DNA of 64,000 bases from Prevotella lacticifex. GTDB taxonomy: Bacteria > Bacteroidota > Bacteroidia > Bacteroidales > Bacteroidaceae. The stretch covers positions 84,396 through 148,395 of the forward strand of contig NZ_BPTV01000003.1 of assembly GCF_019973375.1 (NCBI RefSeq), in the 5' to 3' direction. Position numbers and translations under genes: made by a program. Under the pieces are notes generated by a model, which saw only the letters and a list, made by a program, of their open reading frames with translations, did no database searches and was not told the DNA's origin. Positions 17,601-29,300 of the stretch are shown here, in pieces (within the stretch, counting starts at the first letter, position 1; every line of letters starts with the position of its first letter).

Positions 17601-17747
17601 ATGGCACTACTAATCGCAGAAACACCAGTACGGGATTTTCTTGCAAACTTGCAAGGAGGTCTGATTGCTTTTTGCCCATACATATTTGTGATCACCACTG
17701 CTGATAATGATAATAATAACAATAATAAACCTAATATCCGCAGTTAA
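17601..17747 (+). CDS. Small hypothetical peptide (48 aa) with Gly-Gly motif
   Basis: A short frame beginning MALLIAETPVRDFLANLQGG, then a hydrophobic stretch LIAFCPYIFVITTA and an Asn-rich tail (DNDNNNNNKP). It has a promoter-like box upstream and a plausible ATG. The LANLQGG segment resembles a double-glycine leader cleavage site, but no dedicated peptidase-transporter is nearby. I do not recognise it; it may be a genuine small exported peptide or chance. Confidence 0.4.
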   Translation: MALLIAETPVRDFLANLQGGLIAFCPYIFVITTADNDNNNNNKPNIRS

Positions 17748-18001
17748 TAATTAAATTCAAATTGCAAGTGCCTGAATATAAGTGACTTCGAGAAATCACA
17801 GATTCCATGTTATGAGCCTGTAGAGTACTTGTCATAGACAGAATATATTGTTGAACCCTAAAACCAAAATATATGCGTATGCCACCATAGCAAGACACAA
17901 TAGGACATAAAGACTGGACGTCCACTTTTGATTCTTGTATTCTGATAATTGGGGAATTGGAGGTTTGCATTTTTTATAACATTCAAAAAACAGATAGCAC
18001 A

Positions 18002-18136
18002 ATGAAGAAAGCGTACACGAAACCGACGGCGAGGGTGGTTGCCCTCCACGCACGGCAGCAGCTGCTCACGGTGAGCGGAGAGATTCCCGGCTACAGTAAG
18101 TCGGGCAGCGGCTTTAGCCAGGATGAAGATGAATAA
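18002..18136 (+). CDS. Small hypothetical peptide (44 aa) upstream of the surface operon
   Basis: A frame starting MKKAYTKPTARVVALHARQQ, then LLTVSGEIPGYSKSGSGFSQ and an acidic end (DEDE). Short peptides of this pattern (MKK-Y-P-VV-L-LL-SG and a terminal acidic run) are common in Prevotella and often sit next to surface-protein operons; their function is unknown. It lies 101 bp before the fimbrillin-like lipoprotein gene on the same strand and could be the first gene of that transcript. Confidence 0.6.
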   Translation: MKKAYTKPTARVVALHARQQLLTVSGEIPGYSKSGSGFSQDEDE

Positions 18137-18237
18137 CCAAAACTTTCCGATTAAGCGAGAGAAGTGCCAAACGAGTTTGAGCACTTCTGAGCGTGAGGAA
18201 AGTCAAAACGAGGTTTTAACGATAACGAAAACGAAAT

Positions 18238-19152
18238 ATGAACAATAGAAATAAATTCCTTCTTTGGATGCTCGGCGGCATGATGCTGGCCGGAGTGATG
18301 GGCTGCTCAAGTTCGGATGATGAACCGGGTAAGCCTGACGACGGCGTGAAGGTGCGCCGCATTACCATTACGCAGACTGAGGCGGCGGCACGGCAGATGC
18401 TGACTCGCGCCTCGCTTGTTGAGGATGACGGCATCCTCACCGCCTCGTGGACGGCGGGCGACGCCCTGACATACTGCAACCTGAGCAGGACAAAAGACGC
18501 TGATGGTGATGAAATCTACAGCGGCTCGCTAACGGCAGCCTCCACCGCCGCCACCTCGCAGTTCACGGGCGACGTGTATTGCCTTGCTAACGATTATCTG
18601 GCGGTGGTCTATCCAGCCACGACGTTTGAATACAACGACAGATATACCCTCTCGCTCACGGGACAGAACGGCACGCTCAGCAAGCTCGCCACCAACTACC
18701 ACTACGTCTTTGGCAAGGCAACCGTGACAGAGGTGACCGAAACGACGGCCAACGCCACGATAGGGAAGATGAAGAGCCTGCTGACGGTGTGCAAGTTCTC
18801 GTTTAAGGATAAGAATACGGGCGATGCCATCCCCATCAAGTCACTCAGCATTAGTTATAGCACTGGTGACTCAAACAACGGAAAATATCCGCAGTCGGCT
18901 ACGGTGGCCATCGGTGTCAATACGGCGCAGAATGATGTCCATGCAACGGGTGCAGATATCACAGCGCCCCTCACGATTACTGCCTCTGGTCAGACGGAGG
19001 TCTATGTCGCCCTGCTGCCCACCGCCGCGCAGAGCACCTTCAACTTCACCGTCAGTGATGGCAACGGCAATACCTATAGCGGCACGGCCAATGCCACGCT
19101 CGTTGAAGGAGAATACGTGGATGCCACGGGGCTGAAACTTACAAAACAATAA
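18238..19152 (+). CDS. Fimbrillin-like lipoprotein
   Basis: A 304-residue lipoprotein: signal with lipobox MLAGVMGCSSS, cysteine at residue 23. The remainder has the plan of the fimbrillin (FimA/Mfa1-like, type V pilus) superfamily: LTRASLVEDDGILTASWTAG with an arginine that could be a protease-processing site, then beta-rich domains with ATIGKMKSLLTVCKFSFKD near residue 182 and a C-terminal strand region ending GEYVDATGLKLTKQ. No dedicated anchor gene is adjacent, so it may be a stand-alone surface lipoprotein rather than a pilin. It is followed after 19 bp by the pyrophosphatase lipoprotein gene and then the giant LamG gene, forming one operon. Confidence 0.7.
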   Translation: MNNRNKFLLWMLGGMMLAGVMGCSSSDDEPGKPDDGVKVRRITITQTEAAARQMLTRASLVEDDGILTASWTAGDALTYCNLSRTKDADGDEIYSGSLTAASTAATSQFTGDVYCLANDYLAVVYPATTFEYNDRYTLSLTGQNGTLSKLATNYHYVFGKATVTEVTETTANATIGKMKSLLTVCKFSFKDKNTGDAIPIKSLSISYSTGDSNNGKYPQSATVAIGVNTAQNDVHATGADITAPLTITASGQTEVYVALLPTAAQSTFNFTVSDGNGNTYSGTANATLVEGEYVDATGLKLTKQ

Positions 19153-19171
19153 CAGAAAAAAGATAAAGACT

Positions 19172-20284
19172 ATGAATAAGAATAGACTTTGGCTGATGGC
19201 CACCATCCTCGTCTGTGGCTTGGGACTATTCACCTCATGCTCGTCGGAAGACGATCCTCTGGTGATACCCGAACAGGGGAAGGCGTTTCGCGCTATGCTG
19301 AAAACGCTCGACTGGGGAGCAGACACGACATTCGTGTATGGTCACAAAACGCCTGACGTGGATGCCGTCTGTTCGTCGTTGGGTTATGCCAAGCTGATGA
19401 ATGCGCTGGGCTACAACTGCAAGGCAAAGGTGTCGAGTGCGACCAACCGCGAGACAGCCTATATCTCTGGCGTGTTCGGCTTTGAACTGCCCGAATTGAA
19501 GAGCAGTGTGGTGCCGCAGACACGGCTCATACTGACCGACCACACCGACTATGCCCAGTGTGTGGACGGTGCCAGGGAGGCTATCATCCTACAGAAGATA
19601 GACCACCACGTAGAGGGCGACATTCAGGACAGCGGCATTCCCTACGTTCGCAGGGAGATGATTGGCTCCACCTGCACCATCATCTACGAGATGTACAGGG
19701 AGACAGGTGTCGACATCGACGATGAGACTGCCCGCATTCTGCTTGCCGGATTGCTGTCGGACACACGTAATCTCACCAAGACTACCACTCAGCATGAGGA
19801 CTCCGTGGCATGGACGGCGCTGGTCGCCCAGTTGCAGTTGGAGGACAAAGTGGCAGAGATTAACCGCCAGATGGCCGATGCCGCCAATAATTACGATGGC
19901 ATGAGCGATGGCGAGATCTTTCTCTCGGACTATAAGGAGTATGAGATAGGTGGCAAGGCTATCGGTTTCAGTTCGCTTAATTGCAAGGCAAGCGAGATGG
20001 ATGACTTTATCAGCCGTATGTTGGGCGTGATGCCCCAGGTGATGTGCGACAACAGGCGCGACATGCTGTTTGCCAAGATCGATAATCTTGTACCCAATCC
20101 CGACGAGAGCGATCCTGACACGCCTTTCGTGGAAGACGGCACCTATTTCATCTATTACGGTGAAGGGACTCAGGCTGTGGCCGAGGCCATCTTCGGACCG
20201 TCGCTCCGTGAAGGTGTAACCTACTCCAAGGAAGAACTATCACGTAAACAGATTGTGCCGAGAATAACAGAAATACTGCAATGA
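19172..20284 (+). CDS. Exported lipoprotein with family II (Mn-dependent) inorganic pyrophosphatase domain
   Basis: A 370-residue protein whose body matches family II inorganic pyrophosphatases (DHH superfamily), which hydrolyse PPi to phosphate with Mn2+. Metal-ligand motifs are all present: GHKTPDVDAVCSS (H58, D62, D64), LTDHTD (D123), DHHVEG (H145/H146) and LLSDTRNL (D197); the DHHA2 substrate loop SRKQIVPRI is at 357-365. What is odd is the N-terminus: a signal peptide with lipobox LFTSCSS (C23), so the enzyme should be exported and lipid-anchored, unlike normal cytoplasmic family II enzymes of about 310 residues. The canonical DHNE motif reads DHTD. It sits 19 bp after a fimbrillin-like gene and 23 bp before the giant LamG gene. 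Confidence 0.88.
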   Translation: MNKNRLWLMATILVCGLGLFTSCSSEDDPLVIPEQGKAFRAMLKTLDWGADTTFVYGHKTPDVDAVCSSLGYAKLMNALGYNCKAKVSSATNRETAYISGVFGFELPELKSSVVPQTRLILTDHTDYAQCVDGAREAIILQKIDHHVEGDIQDSGIPYVRREMIGSTCTIIYEMYRETGVDIDDETARILLAGLLSDTRNLTKTTTQHEDSVAWTALVAQLQLEDKVAEINRQMADAANNYDGMSDGEIFLSDYKEYEIGGKAIGFSSLNCKASEMDDFISRMLGVMPQVMCDNRRDMLFAKIDNLVPNPDESDPDTPFVEDGTYFIYYGEGTQAVAEAIFGPSLREGVTYSKEELSRKQIVPRITEILQ

Positions 20285-20307
20285 AATAAACCAAAAAGAT
20301 AAAGACT

Positions 20308-23300
20308 ATGAAGACAAAAGAACAACAAGGATTCAGACGGTTGGGACGCAGGGCGTTCGGGCTGCAAGTGCTGATGCTCGTGCTCGTGATGCTCATCGGG
20401 GGGAAGCCCGACGACGTGGGCCAACGATGACCCCGGTGGAGGAACCTACACCTTCTGGACCAACGCTGAGGGGGTAAATGATATAAAAGACTATTTCAAG
20501 ACCGTTAGTGCCTTTAGCTTCGCTGACGATAAGTATTTCTGGGAATTCGAGTTCAAGGCCATGCAGCACGCCTATCTGGAGAATCACGGAAAAATATACC
20601 TGCAGACGAACGACAACAAGTGGCACACAGTGGCTGAATGGGACAAAGAAGCCAACAGCCGCAATGTCAGTTTCAGTGTCAAGGATGAGTCTTGGGGTAA
20701 CATCGTCATGGTAAGCGGCAACGACTTGGCCAGTATCGGCGGCATCATGACCCTCCGGTTCAAGCCCATACAAAGGTGTTTCGACGATGGCGTGAAGCGC
20801 ATCAAGATGGAATACGACATATGGGAGTGGATAAACTATATCCATGAGAATGTATATCAGGGTGACATCCGATATGAGAAGGACCTCAATATGGCGTTTG
20901 CCGACAATGAACCCACACCCGACCTGGAGGTGGACTGGGCCGATGACTACTGCATCAGTCTCAAGGCCAGGAACGTATATGACAAGCGCAACCAGGACAA
21001 CTACGTCAAGCAGTATTACACAACATACAGGGAAGTTAGTGGCGACAAAGTCAATGACGGCAGATACATCAACGAAACAATGAATGTATCTGACTTCACT
21101 GTGACTGGCGAACACGGAGGGATGATAGATGTTGAAAGAAACGCTGTTGCAAGAAGATACAACCTGATATGTGGCGCATACTTCCATCCGATGGGCATTC
21201 GCTTTACCCCCACCATCGAATATGCACCGTATGGGAATACCAACAACCTGAGCAACACGCCTGTCACACTCACCCGGCCGACGAAAGAGATTATCATTGA
21301 CCCTTTCACCTGCGCAAAGAGCCTCAATGTGGGCTTTGACAAATGGACCAGGAAGAACACCATTCGCTGGACACGCTACGAGGAGCAAAGCGGCTGGGGC
21401 GTGAAATGCATGGTGACACGCCCTTGCCGCACGGACGGCAAGTGGTACGTCATCCGCTATGAGGATGGTCAGGCAGCAGACACCTACACCCTCATTGCCG
21501 AGATGAACGGCGATGCCACCGACCTCAAGGTGGAGGACAGCGACATCGACTACGATAAACGCTACAACTATCGCGTCATCTTCCTGCCCGTCGTGCTGGC
21601 AGACAAATACGACAAGGACCATCTGACCAGTGGCGTGCTGGCAAACCCCGAAAGGCTACTGACGAACTTCTGGATAGAGCAGCAGGTGAGCACACAGCTT
21701 GAGATGCCCATCAAGCTGACACAGGACCGCAGTTACGACGGAGCCGTGCGCCTGAAGTGGGAATACTGCGCTGCCCCCACGGGCGAGAACTGGACGATTG
21801 AATACCGTCCGGCAGAGACAGGCAGTGCCTGGCGCGTGCTCGACAGCAGCATGATGGTCGATACGGAGGCATCGGAGGCCAGCTTCGATGCCGAAGGGTC
21901 GGTGTGCGACATGATGGACTATCGTGTAAAAACCACCTATATGAACCGCGACTTCTACTCTAACGTCTATACTGGCAACCTGCCTGCTGGCAGCTACATC
22001 AGCGAGGTGAAGGCATCGACAGGCACGGAGGAGAAGACCGTCATCGTGAAGTGGAAGGTGGCTCGCGCCGACGTTACAAACGATATCTACTTCCGTGTGC
22101 TGCGCCGCGTCATTGGCGATACAGACTGGACGCTGCTCACCGACGAGATTCATGGCACGGCCACGGAATACACCTATACCGATGACCGTCCGCTGGCCGG
22201 CTCGTACTATGAATACTCCGTGCAGGCCTACGGCGCGAAGTGCGACGAGCAGATCGTGAAGACCGACGAGGTCATCGCCCCTGGTTTCTCGCAAGCCCGA
22301 GGCACCATCACTGGTCACATCTCCTACGGCTCGGGAACAGCCGTCGATGGCGTGAAGGTGAACCTCGTCAAGGCCAGTGCCGACGAGCAGACCGACCAGC
22401 CGCAGTTCCTCTCGCGCTACATCGAGGGTGCAGGCAAGGGCTTGCAGTGGACGACTGCTAACAAGGAGAAGTACGCCAACGTGCTCAGCGGTGACGGCAC
22501 CTTCACCATACAGTTCTGGGCACGGCCAAAGAGCGTGGATGCCGGAGGAGCCGCCAATCAAACCATTCTGCGATTAGGCAACGGACTGGAGCTGGGCGTG
22601 ATAAGCGACGACGGCACACATTTCTATCTGAACAGAGTCATCCACTATGACAATAGGCTGAACTCGCATCACTTCAATAAGAGCCTGCCGTTCAGCACCA
22701 CCGACTTTACCCACGTCACCGCCGTCTATGACCACGGCATGTTGACTTGTTATGTGGGCACCGACTCGCTGCTGTCGTACACACTCGATTGCACTCAGTA
22801 TAAGGACTGGAACATTGGCAGCGATCCCACCCTCGCTGTGGGCGGCATCGAAAGCATGTACGCAGGTATGGGCCAGTCCTTCAACGGCTATATTGACGAC
22901 ATCCGCCTATGGAACAGAGCCCTGAGCAAAGAAGAGGTGGAAGCCAACTACACCCGTATCCTCGGCGGTACGGAGGGCGGTTTGGTGCTCTACTGGCCGC
23001 TCGACGAGGGACTCGGTGTGAAGGACTATGCCTTCGACGTGGCCCGTCAGGACGGCATCTACCAGCTGAACCATCCTGAGGTTGGACTTAATGCCACGCC
23101 GTCGGCCACCGTGCCGCAGCAGTTGGGTCTCTACGGTGTGACCGACAAGAATGGCAACTATATCATACGCGGTATTCCGTTCCAGCAAGGCGGCACCAAC
23201 TACGAGATTGCCCCGCTGTACGGCGAGCATCAGTTCAATCCCGTCACACGCTCGATGTTCGTCAGCCCCACCTCGCTGACGGCTAACAACATCGACTTCG

Positions 23301-26300
23301 AGGATGTGTCGTCGTTCCCCATGGAGGGATACGTTTACTATGCCGGCACGAACATTCCTGCCGAGGGCATACAGTTCTATGTGGATGGTCAGCTGCTGAC
23401 CACCGATGGCGAAGTTCAGCAGAGCGATGCACAAGGCCGCTACAGAATCTCCGTTCCTATAGGCGAGCATTTTGTCGAAGCCAAGCTGGGCAATCACAAG
23501 ATGGTGGGCGGCGGACGCTTCCCTGATACTGGGAAGTATAACTTCGACCGTGCCGTGACGCATGACTTTGCCGACTCCACGCTGGTCAATTTCGTGGGGC
23601 GCATCGGTGGCGGCGAACGTAACGACACACTGGCCGTGGGCTTCGGAGCGTCGAAGAACAACATTGGCATCGCCACCGTGACGCTGAAACTGAACAACGA
23701 ATCGTTATCGTTCAACCGCGTGGAGGGCAAGCCCCAAACATCGGCTACCCAGATTCGCACGTGGGAGAGCGACACTGTGAGCATCAACAGCACGGCATGG
23801 ACAGGCTTCGAAGGCGGCGACGCACGCTACATATTCATCAATACCGACCCCGCGACGGGCGAGTTCTCGGCCAAGTTGCCACCGCTGAAGTACATCGTGA
23901 AGAACATCGAGATACCTAAGAACCCCGACATAGAGTTCAATATCCTGCCAGAGATAGACTTGAGCAACGTGCTGAAGGAGCAGATCGACTCGTTGTGGCA
24001 GGTGGATGAACGGGGCGACTCCGTGCTAAACAAGTATAAGTACCACACCAAACTTGTGCAAACCTACTTTGCCACACCTCAGGTGGACATCAGCCAGCCC
24101 AAGAGTGGCAAGGACGTCTTCGGCATACAGGAATACAAGGGTGAGGACGAACTGGGCAAGTTTACCGTCAGCGACCTGTGGACACGCACGGATGAAGGTG
24201 CCGTCAGCTACAAGTACGGTTATCCTATCTATAAGATGGGCGATGAATATCACACAGAACTCTACGGCTATGAGGTCTATACGAACTACGACAACGGAGA
24301 GGCTGCCAACGACACCATCCCCCTCGCCGGCCAGGTTATTACTGTGGCCAACGAGATGTCGAGCGACCAGACCATCGTGGCCGTGCTTCCGCCCGGTGAA
24401 ACCGAATACCAGTTGGGCCAGGTGTACGACCTGAAGAAGAACCAATTGGTGCTTGACTCACTGGGACGCTACGCCTTCAAGTGGAATGCCGGAGCACCCA
24501 ACGTCGTCAGTCCGTACACCCGTCATCTGGGCATCACGCTGGAGCGCAAAGGACGTACCTACGCCCCCAATGGCATAAATGCCATCGTCGTGGGCAGTCT
24601 TCCTATCGGCAACAACTTCGTCACCAATGGCCCCGACCAGGTGCTGATGGTGCTGCGCGACCCGCCAGGCGCTAAGTCGAAGACCGTGTGGAAGACTGGC
24701 TCGACCAAGACGAAGGTGAGAAGTTCCACCAGCGGAGGCTATGGCAACGAGAAGATGATGTATGAGGCAAACTTAGGTGCGAAGGTGAGATTCATGTCGG
24801 GCTTCGGACTCTACTACGAGACCACAGACCTTGACAATACCTCTGATATAGGCGGTGGCATTCACTATACGTGGAACAAGAACTCATCGACCGAAAAGAC
24901 GTGGACGCTGACCGCTACCGAGCAGGTATCCACCGGTGCCACTAAGGACTATTGCGGATCGAATGGCGATGTCTTCATAGGCTACAGCACCAACCTGCTC
25001 ATGGGCAAATGCCGCAAGGTGGGATTCTTCCGCGACAACGAGACGGCGCCCTTCGAACTGAAAGACGATGTGGCTACCAGCCTGGGCGACAGCGTGACAA
25101 CAAAGTTCATGTACTCCACCTACGAGATTGAAGAGGTGATGATTCCGAAGTGGCGGGAGACACGCAATAGTTATATCACCCAGTATTTCGCCACTGAGGG
25201 CGAGGCGCGCGCCTTTGTCAACAACACCAGCGACGTGCTCTATGCCACCTGGCTCAGCGAAGACGATGCCAACTATGGTCAGGAGGGCACCTACGTGCAG
25301 GTGACACCCGCCGCATGGGAGAGCCTCACAGATTTTGTGGCCGAAGACAAGGTGGCCTGGTGCAACAATCAGATAGAAAGCTGGCAAAAGGTCCTCTACA
25401 ACAACGAATACGACAAGGTGACGGCTATTGAGAATCGCGACAAATACTGGCAGCGCAACATCTCGTTCGATGGTGGATCGGGCTACTCCTACACAGCCCG
25501 CAATGATACGACCAAAGTGGTGAAACACAACTATTCGCACAATCTGGGAGGTATCGTAAAGGGTGGCTTCTCAACGAAAAACACGGCCGCTTCCATACAG
25601 TTCAAGACGAAGATGTCAGTCGACACAGAGAACGGTTGGGCTTACTCCACCACTGAGAGCGACTACGACGAGAATACGAAGGACTATGCCGAGTTCGACT
25701 ACACCTTTGATGACGGCAACAAGGGCACCGACTTCTCAGTGGATATCTACAAGTCGCCTACGGGCTGGAGCGACATCTTCAGTATCTTCGGCGGACAAAG
25801 CTACAATCCCTGTCAGAAGGAAGAGAAGACCCAGTACTACGAGCCGGGACAGCACATTCTCTCCAACGGAACGGAACAGATGGAGAATCCCGACATACAA
25901 ATCAGCACTGACGGCGGCATCGCTGTCAAGAGTGCCGTACTGACCGACATACCCGCCGGACAGACAGGGCAGTTTACCCTGCATCTGTCGAACATCAGTA
26001 CCACCACACAGGGCTTCGACTTTACCTATAATCTGTCGGTTGCGGAAGGCACCAACCAGCATGGACTGGAGATACTGATGGACGGTGTGCCTGCCAATGG
26101 ACGCGGCATATTCATCCCCGCCGGCGAGACGGTGAAGAAGGTAATCACCGTTCGACAGACTGACCAGAGCGTGCTCGACTATGAGAACATCGAACTGTGG
26201 TTCTCGTCAGCATATCAGGCCATCAAGATTCACGATATCGCTAAGTTGAGCGTACATTTCAAGCCCTCGTCATCGCCCGTGGAACTGGCAATCACCGAGC

Positions 26301-29300
26301 CGGTGGTGAATTGCAAGACGGACAGTACCCGTCTGGAGATGAAGGTGAAGGGCTTCAACCGCCAGTTCAAGAACCTGAAGAACGTGGGCGTGCAGTACCG
26401 TTTCCAGGGCAACACGCAGTGGACGGCCCTGCATACGTGGGTGACCAACAAGGCCGACTCGCTCAATGCCAACTACAACCTGCTGCCTGCCACGGGCGAC
26501 CTGCCGCTGGAACTTAAAATGATTAGCGACCAGAGCTACCCCGAGGGCAACTACGAGTTCCGCGCCTTCACCACCACACCCTACGGCAACGAACAGGTGC
26601 AGGTCTATAGCGACGTCATCAACGTCGTCAAGGACATCACCCGACCCATCAACATCTTCACACCTACACCTGCTAACGGCATCTTAGGCTACGGTGACCA
26701 GCTTTCAATAGAGTTCAACGAGGACATCGTGCCGGGCTACGTGAGCGACAACAATGTCATCGTCACCGCCAAGCTCAACGACACGCAGGTGGACCATGAG
26801 GTGGCACTGCAGCTGATGCCTTTCGGCGAAGCACCGCGCACGGTGAACCCCGTGTTCCTGCAGGGCGACTTCTCCATCGACTTCTGGCTCTACCGCCGTG
26901 ACAGCGGCACGCTCTTGTCCTTAGGCAAGACAAATTCGAGATTTGCACTCAACGTCCGCGACGACGGCTACGTGGTGGCTACCGTGGGCGGGACACAGCA
27001 TGTGAGCGACCGCCCCATGCCCAAGGACGAGTGGACCTTCGTGGCACTGAGTTACAAGGCCAGTACCATGACCTTCGACATGGAGGCGTCGGCAGACCAG
27101 GCCGGTAACGTGATGCTGTTCGAGGACCGCCCCGTGGAGCTGAAGGACCTGGAGGCCTTCAGCTATACCGATGACTATCACCTCTACCTCGGCGGCATCG
27201 ACGCCGACATCCACTCGCTGAGCCTCTACAATATCTATCGCGACGTTCACAAGGCCACCGCCACCAAGGATCAAGCCAAGGACAGCTACGTCTATGGACT
27301 GGCCAACTACTGGCCATTTGACGAGGGCCACGGCTTCACGGCCGCCGACAAGCGCCACACCCACGACTTCTCCGTTCCCAACCGCTGGCTCTTGGAGAAC
27401 GTGAACTACGGCCTGCGCATGGACGACAACGAGGGTGCGAAGACCGACATCACACAAATCACCACCAGGCCCGGCGACAGCTATGCCATAGAGTTGTGGC
27501 ATCGAATCAGCGACTATGACGGCAAGGATGTGGTATTCGAGACGACCACGCCCAACCAAGGCAAAGACCAGCAGCAGCACAACAAACTGAAGCTGCACTA
27601 CGACGGGAAGAAGAACCTGATTCTCAACTACGACAAGGATTCCATCATGGTGGCCAGTGCCGAGGACTTCCCCGAAGTCATGGACTGGCGTCATCTGGCA
27701 CTCAACGTGGTGCGCGGCCAGGCAGCCAGCTTCTATCTCAACGGCCAGCGCACAGCCGTCATCGCCGAGACCGATGTGCCGCCATTGGAAGGCTCCGTGC
27801 TCGTCGTGGGCAAGGATGCCAAGGATTCCTGGGTCGATGAACTGCGCATCTGGCACGCCTCGCTCAGCGAGAGCCGTCTGCAGCAGAACATGTACAACAC
27901 CATCGACACCGCCGACATCTACAGTCGCGGCCTTGTGGCCTACTATCCCTTCGAGAAGACGGGCAAAGACAATGGTGTCCCCACGAAGGTGCAGACCTTG
28001 GAGAACATGGCTCATCCCAGTGCGCTCAGCGGTTTACCCGCCGTGATAGACACCACCCTCGCCACCTTCTCGCCCTTCGCACCGCCCCTAAAGAACGCTC
28101 CCGACGAAACACCCATTAACACCACACCCGTCGCCTCGGAGCGCAAGCTCATCATCAACCTCACTGGAGAGAATAGCCGGCTGCGCCGCATCGAGGGCAC
28201 CACGCTCAACATCACCGTGGACCAGATTCACGACCTGCACGGCAACGAGTCGCAGCCCATCAAGTGGACGGCCTATGTCCAGCAGAACACGCTGACGTGG
28301 ATGAAGGACTCGGTGAACATCATCAAGAAGTACGGCGACGACTATACCTTCGACGTGGACATCGAGAACAAGAGTGGCAGCACCGAGCTATATACCTTAT
28401 ATAATATGCCGCAGTGGCTCTCGCTCGTCAACAGCGAACGCACGGACGACGTGAGTCCGCTGAAGACGAAGACGCTGCGCTTCGAGGTGAACCCGCTGGT
28501 GCCCGTGGGCAACTACGACGTGGCCATCGGTCTGTTGGGCAACAACGGCATTCTGGAACCGCTGCGCATCGTGATGAAGGTACGCGGCGAGAAACCGCAG
28601 TGGGCCGTTGACCCGACGAAGTACGACCACAACATGTCGATTATCGGACAGGTGTATATCGGCGGCATCCTGATGGAGAACCCGGAGAGCATGGTGGCTG
28701 CGTTCATCAATGGCGAGTGCCGAGGCGTGGCATCGCCCGAGAAGGTGCGCGGAGCCGCCTACGTGACAATGAACGTCTATGGCAACGACGACAAGCGTTA
28801 CGACATGGGCAAGGAAGTGACCTTCCGCATCTGGGATGCATCGCGCGGCGTGGCCTACACCGATGCCAATATTGCAGTACCCATAAAGACCGCTGCAGGT
28901 GTTGATTCCACCCTGACAGAGGTTATCTTCGCACAGGACAAGATGCTGGGCAACTTCGACACACCCGCCATCTGGACGAAGAGCGAGAACGTGGAGCAGC
29001 TCATCCCCATCCATCAGAACTGGAACTGGATAGCTTTCGGCGTGGAGCCGCAGAGCACCTACCTCGACCATGTGTTCGGCGCATACGCGGAGTGGAGCAT
29101 GCTGCTCAAGAGCCGTGATAATTGGAACGACTACAACGGTGCCCAGTGGGGCGGCGGCACGCTCAAGAGTGCGAAGGCCAACGAGATGTACAAGCTGAAG
29201 ATAGACCGCCTGCCAACCACGAAGCAGGATGAGCCTAACAGCCTGCTCGCCGTGTCGGGCCGACAGCTGAAGGAGGACAAGGAGAGGGCCGTCAAGCTGG

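Noticed and set aside
20393..21622. 409-codon minus-strand frame
   Set aside because: It is antisense to the FN3/LamG giant and has typical shadow composition (V/H/D-rich).
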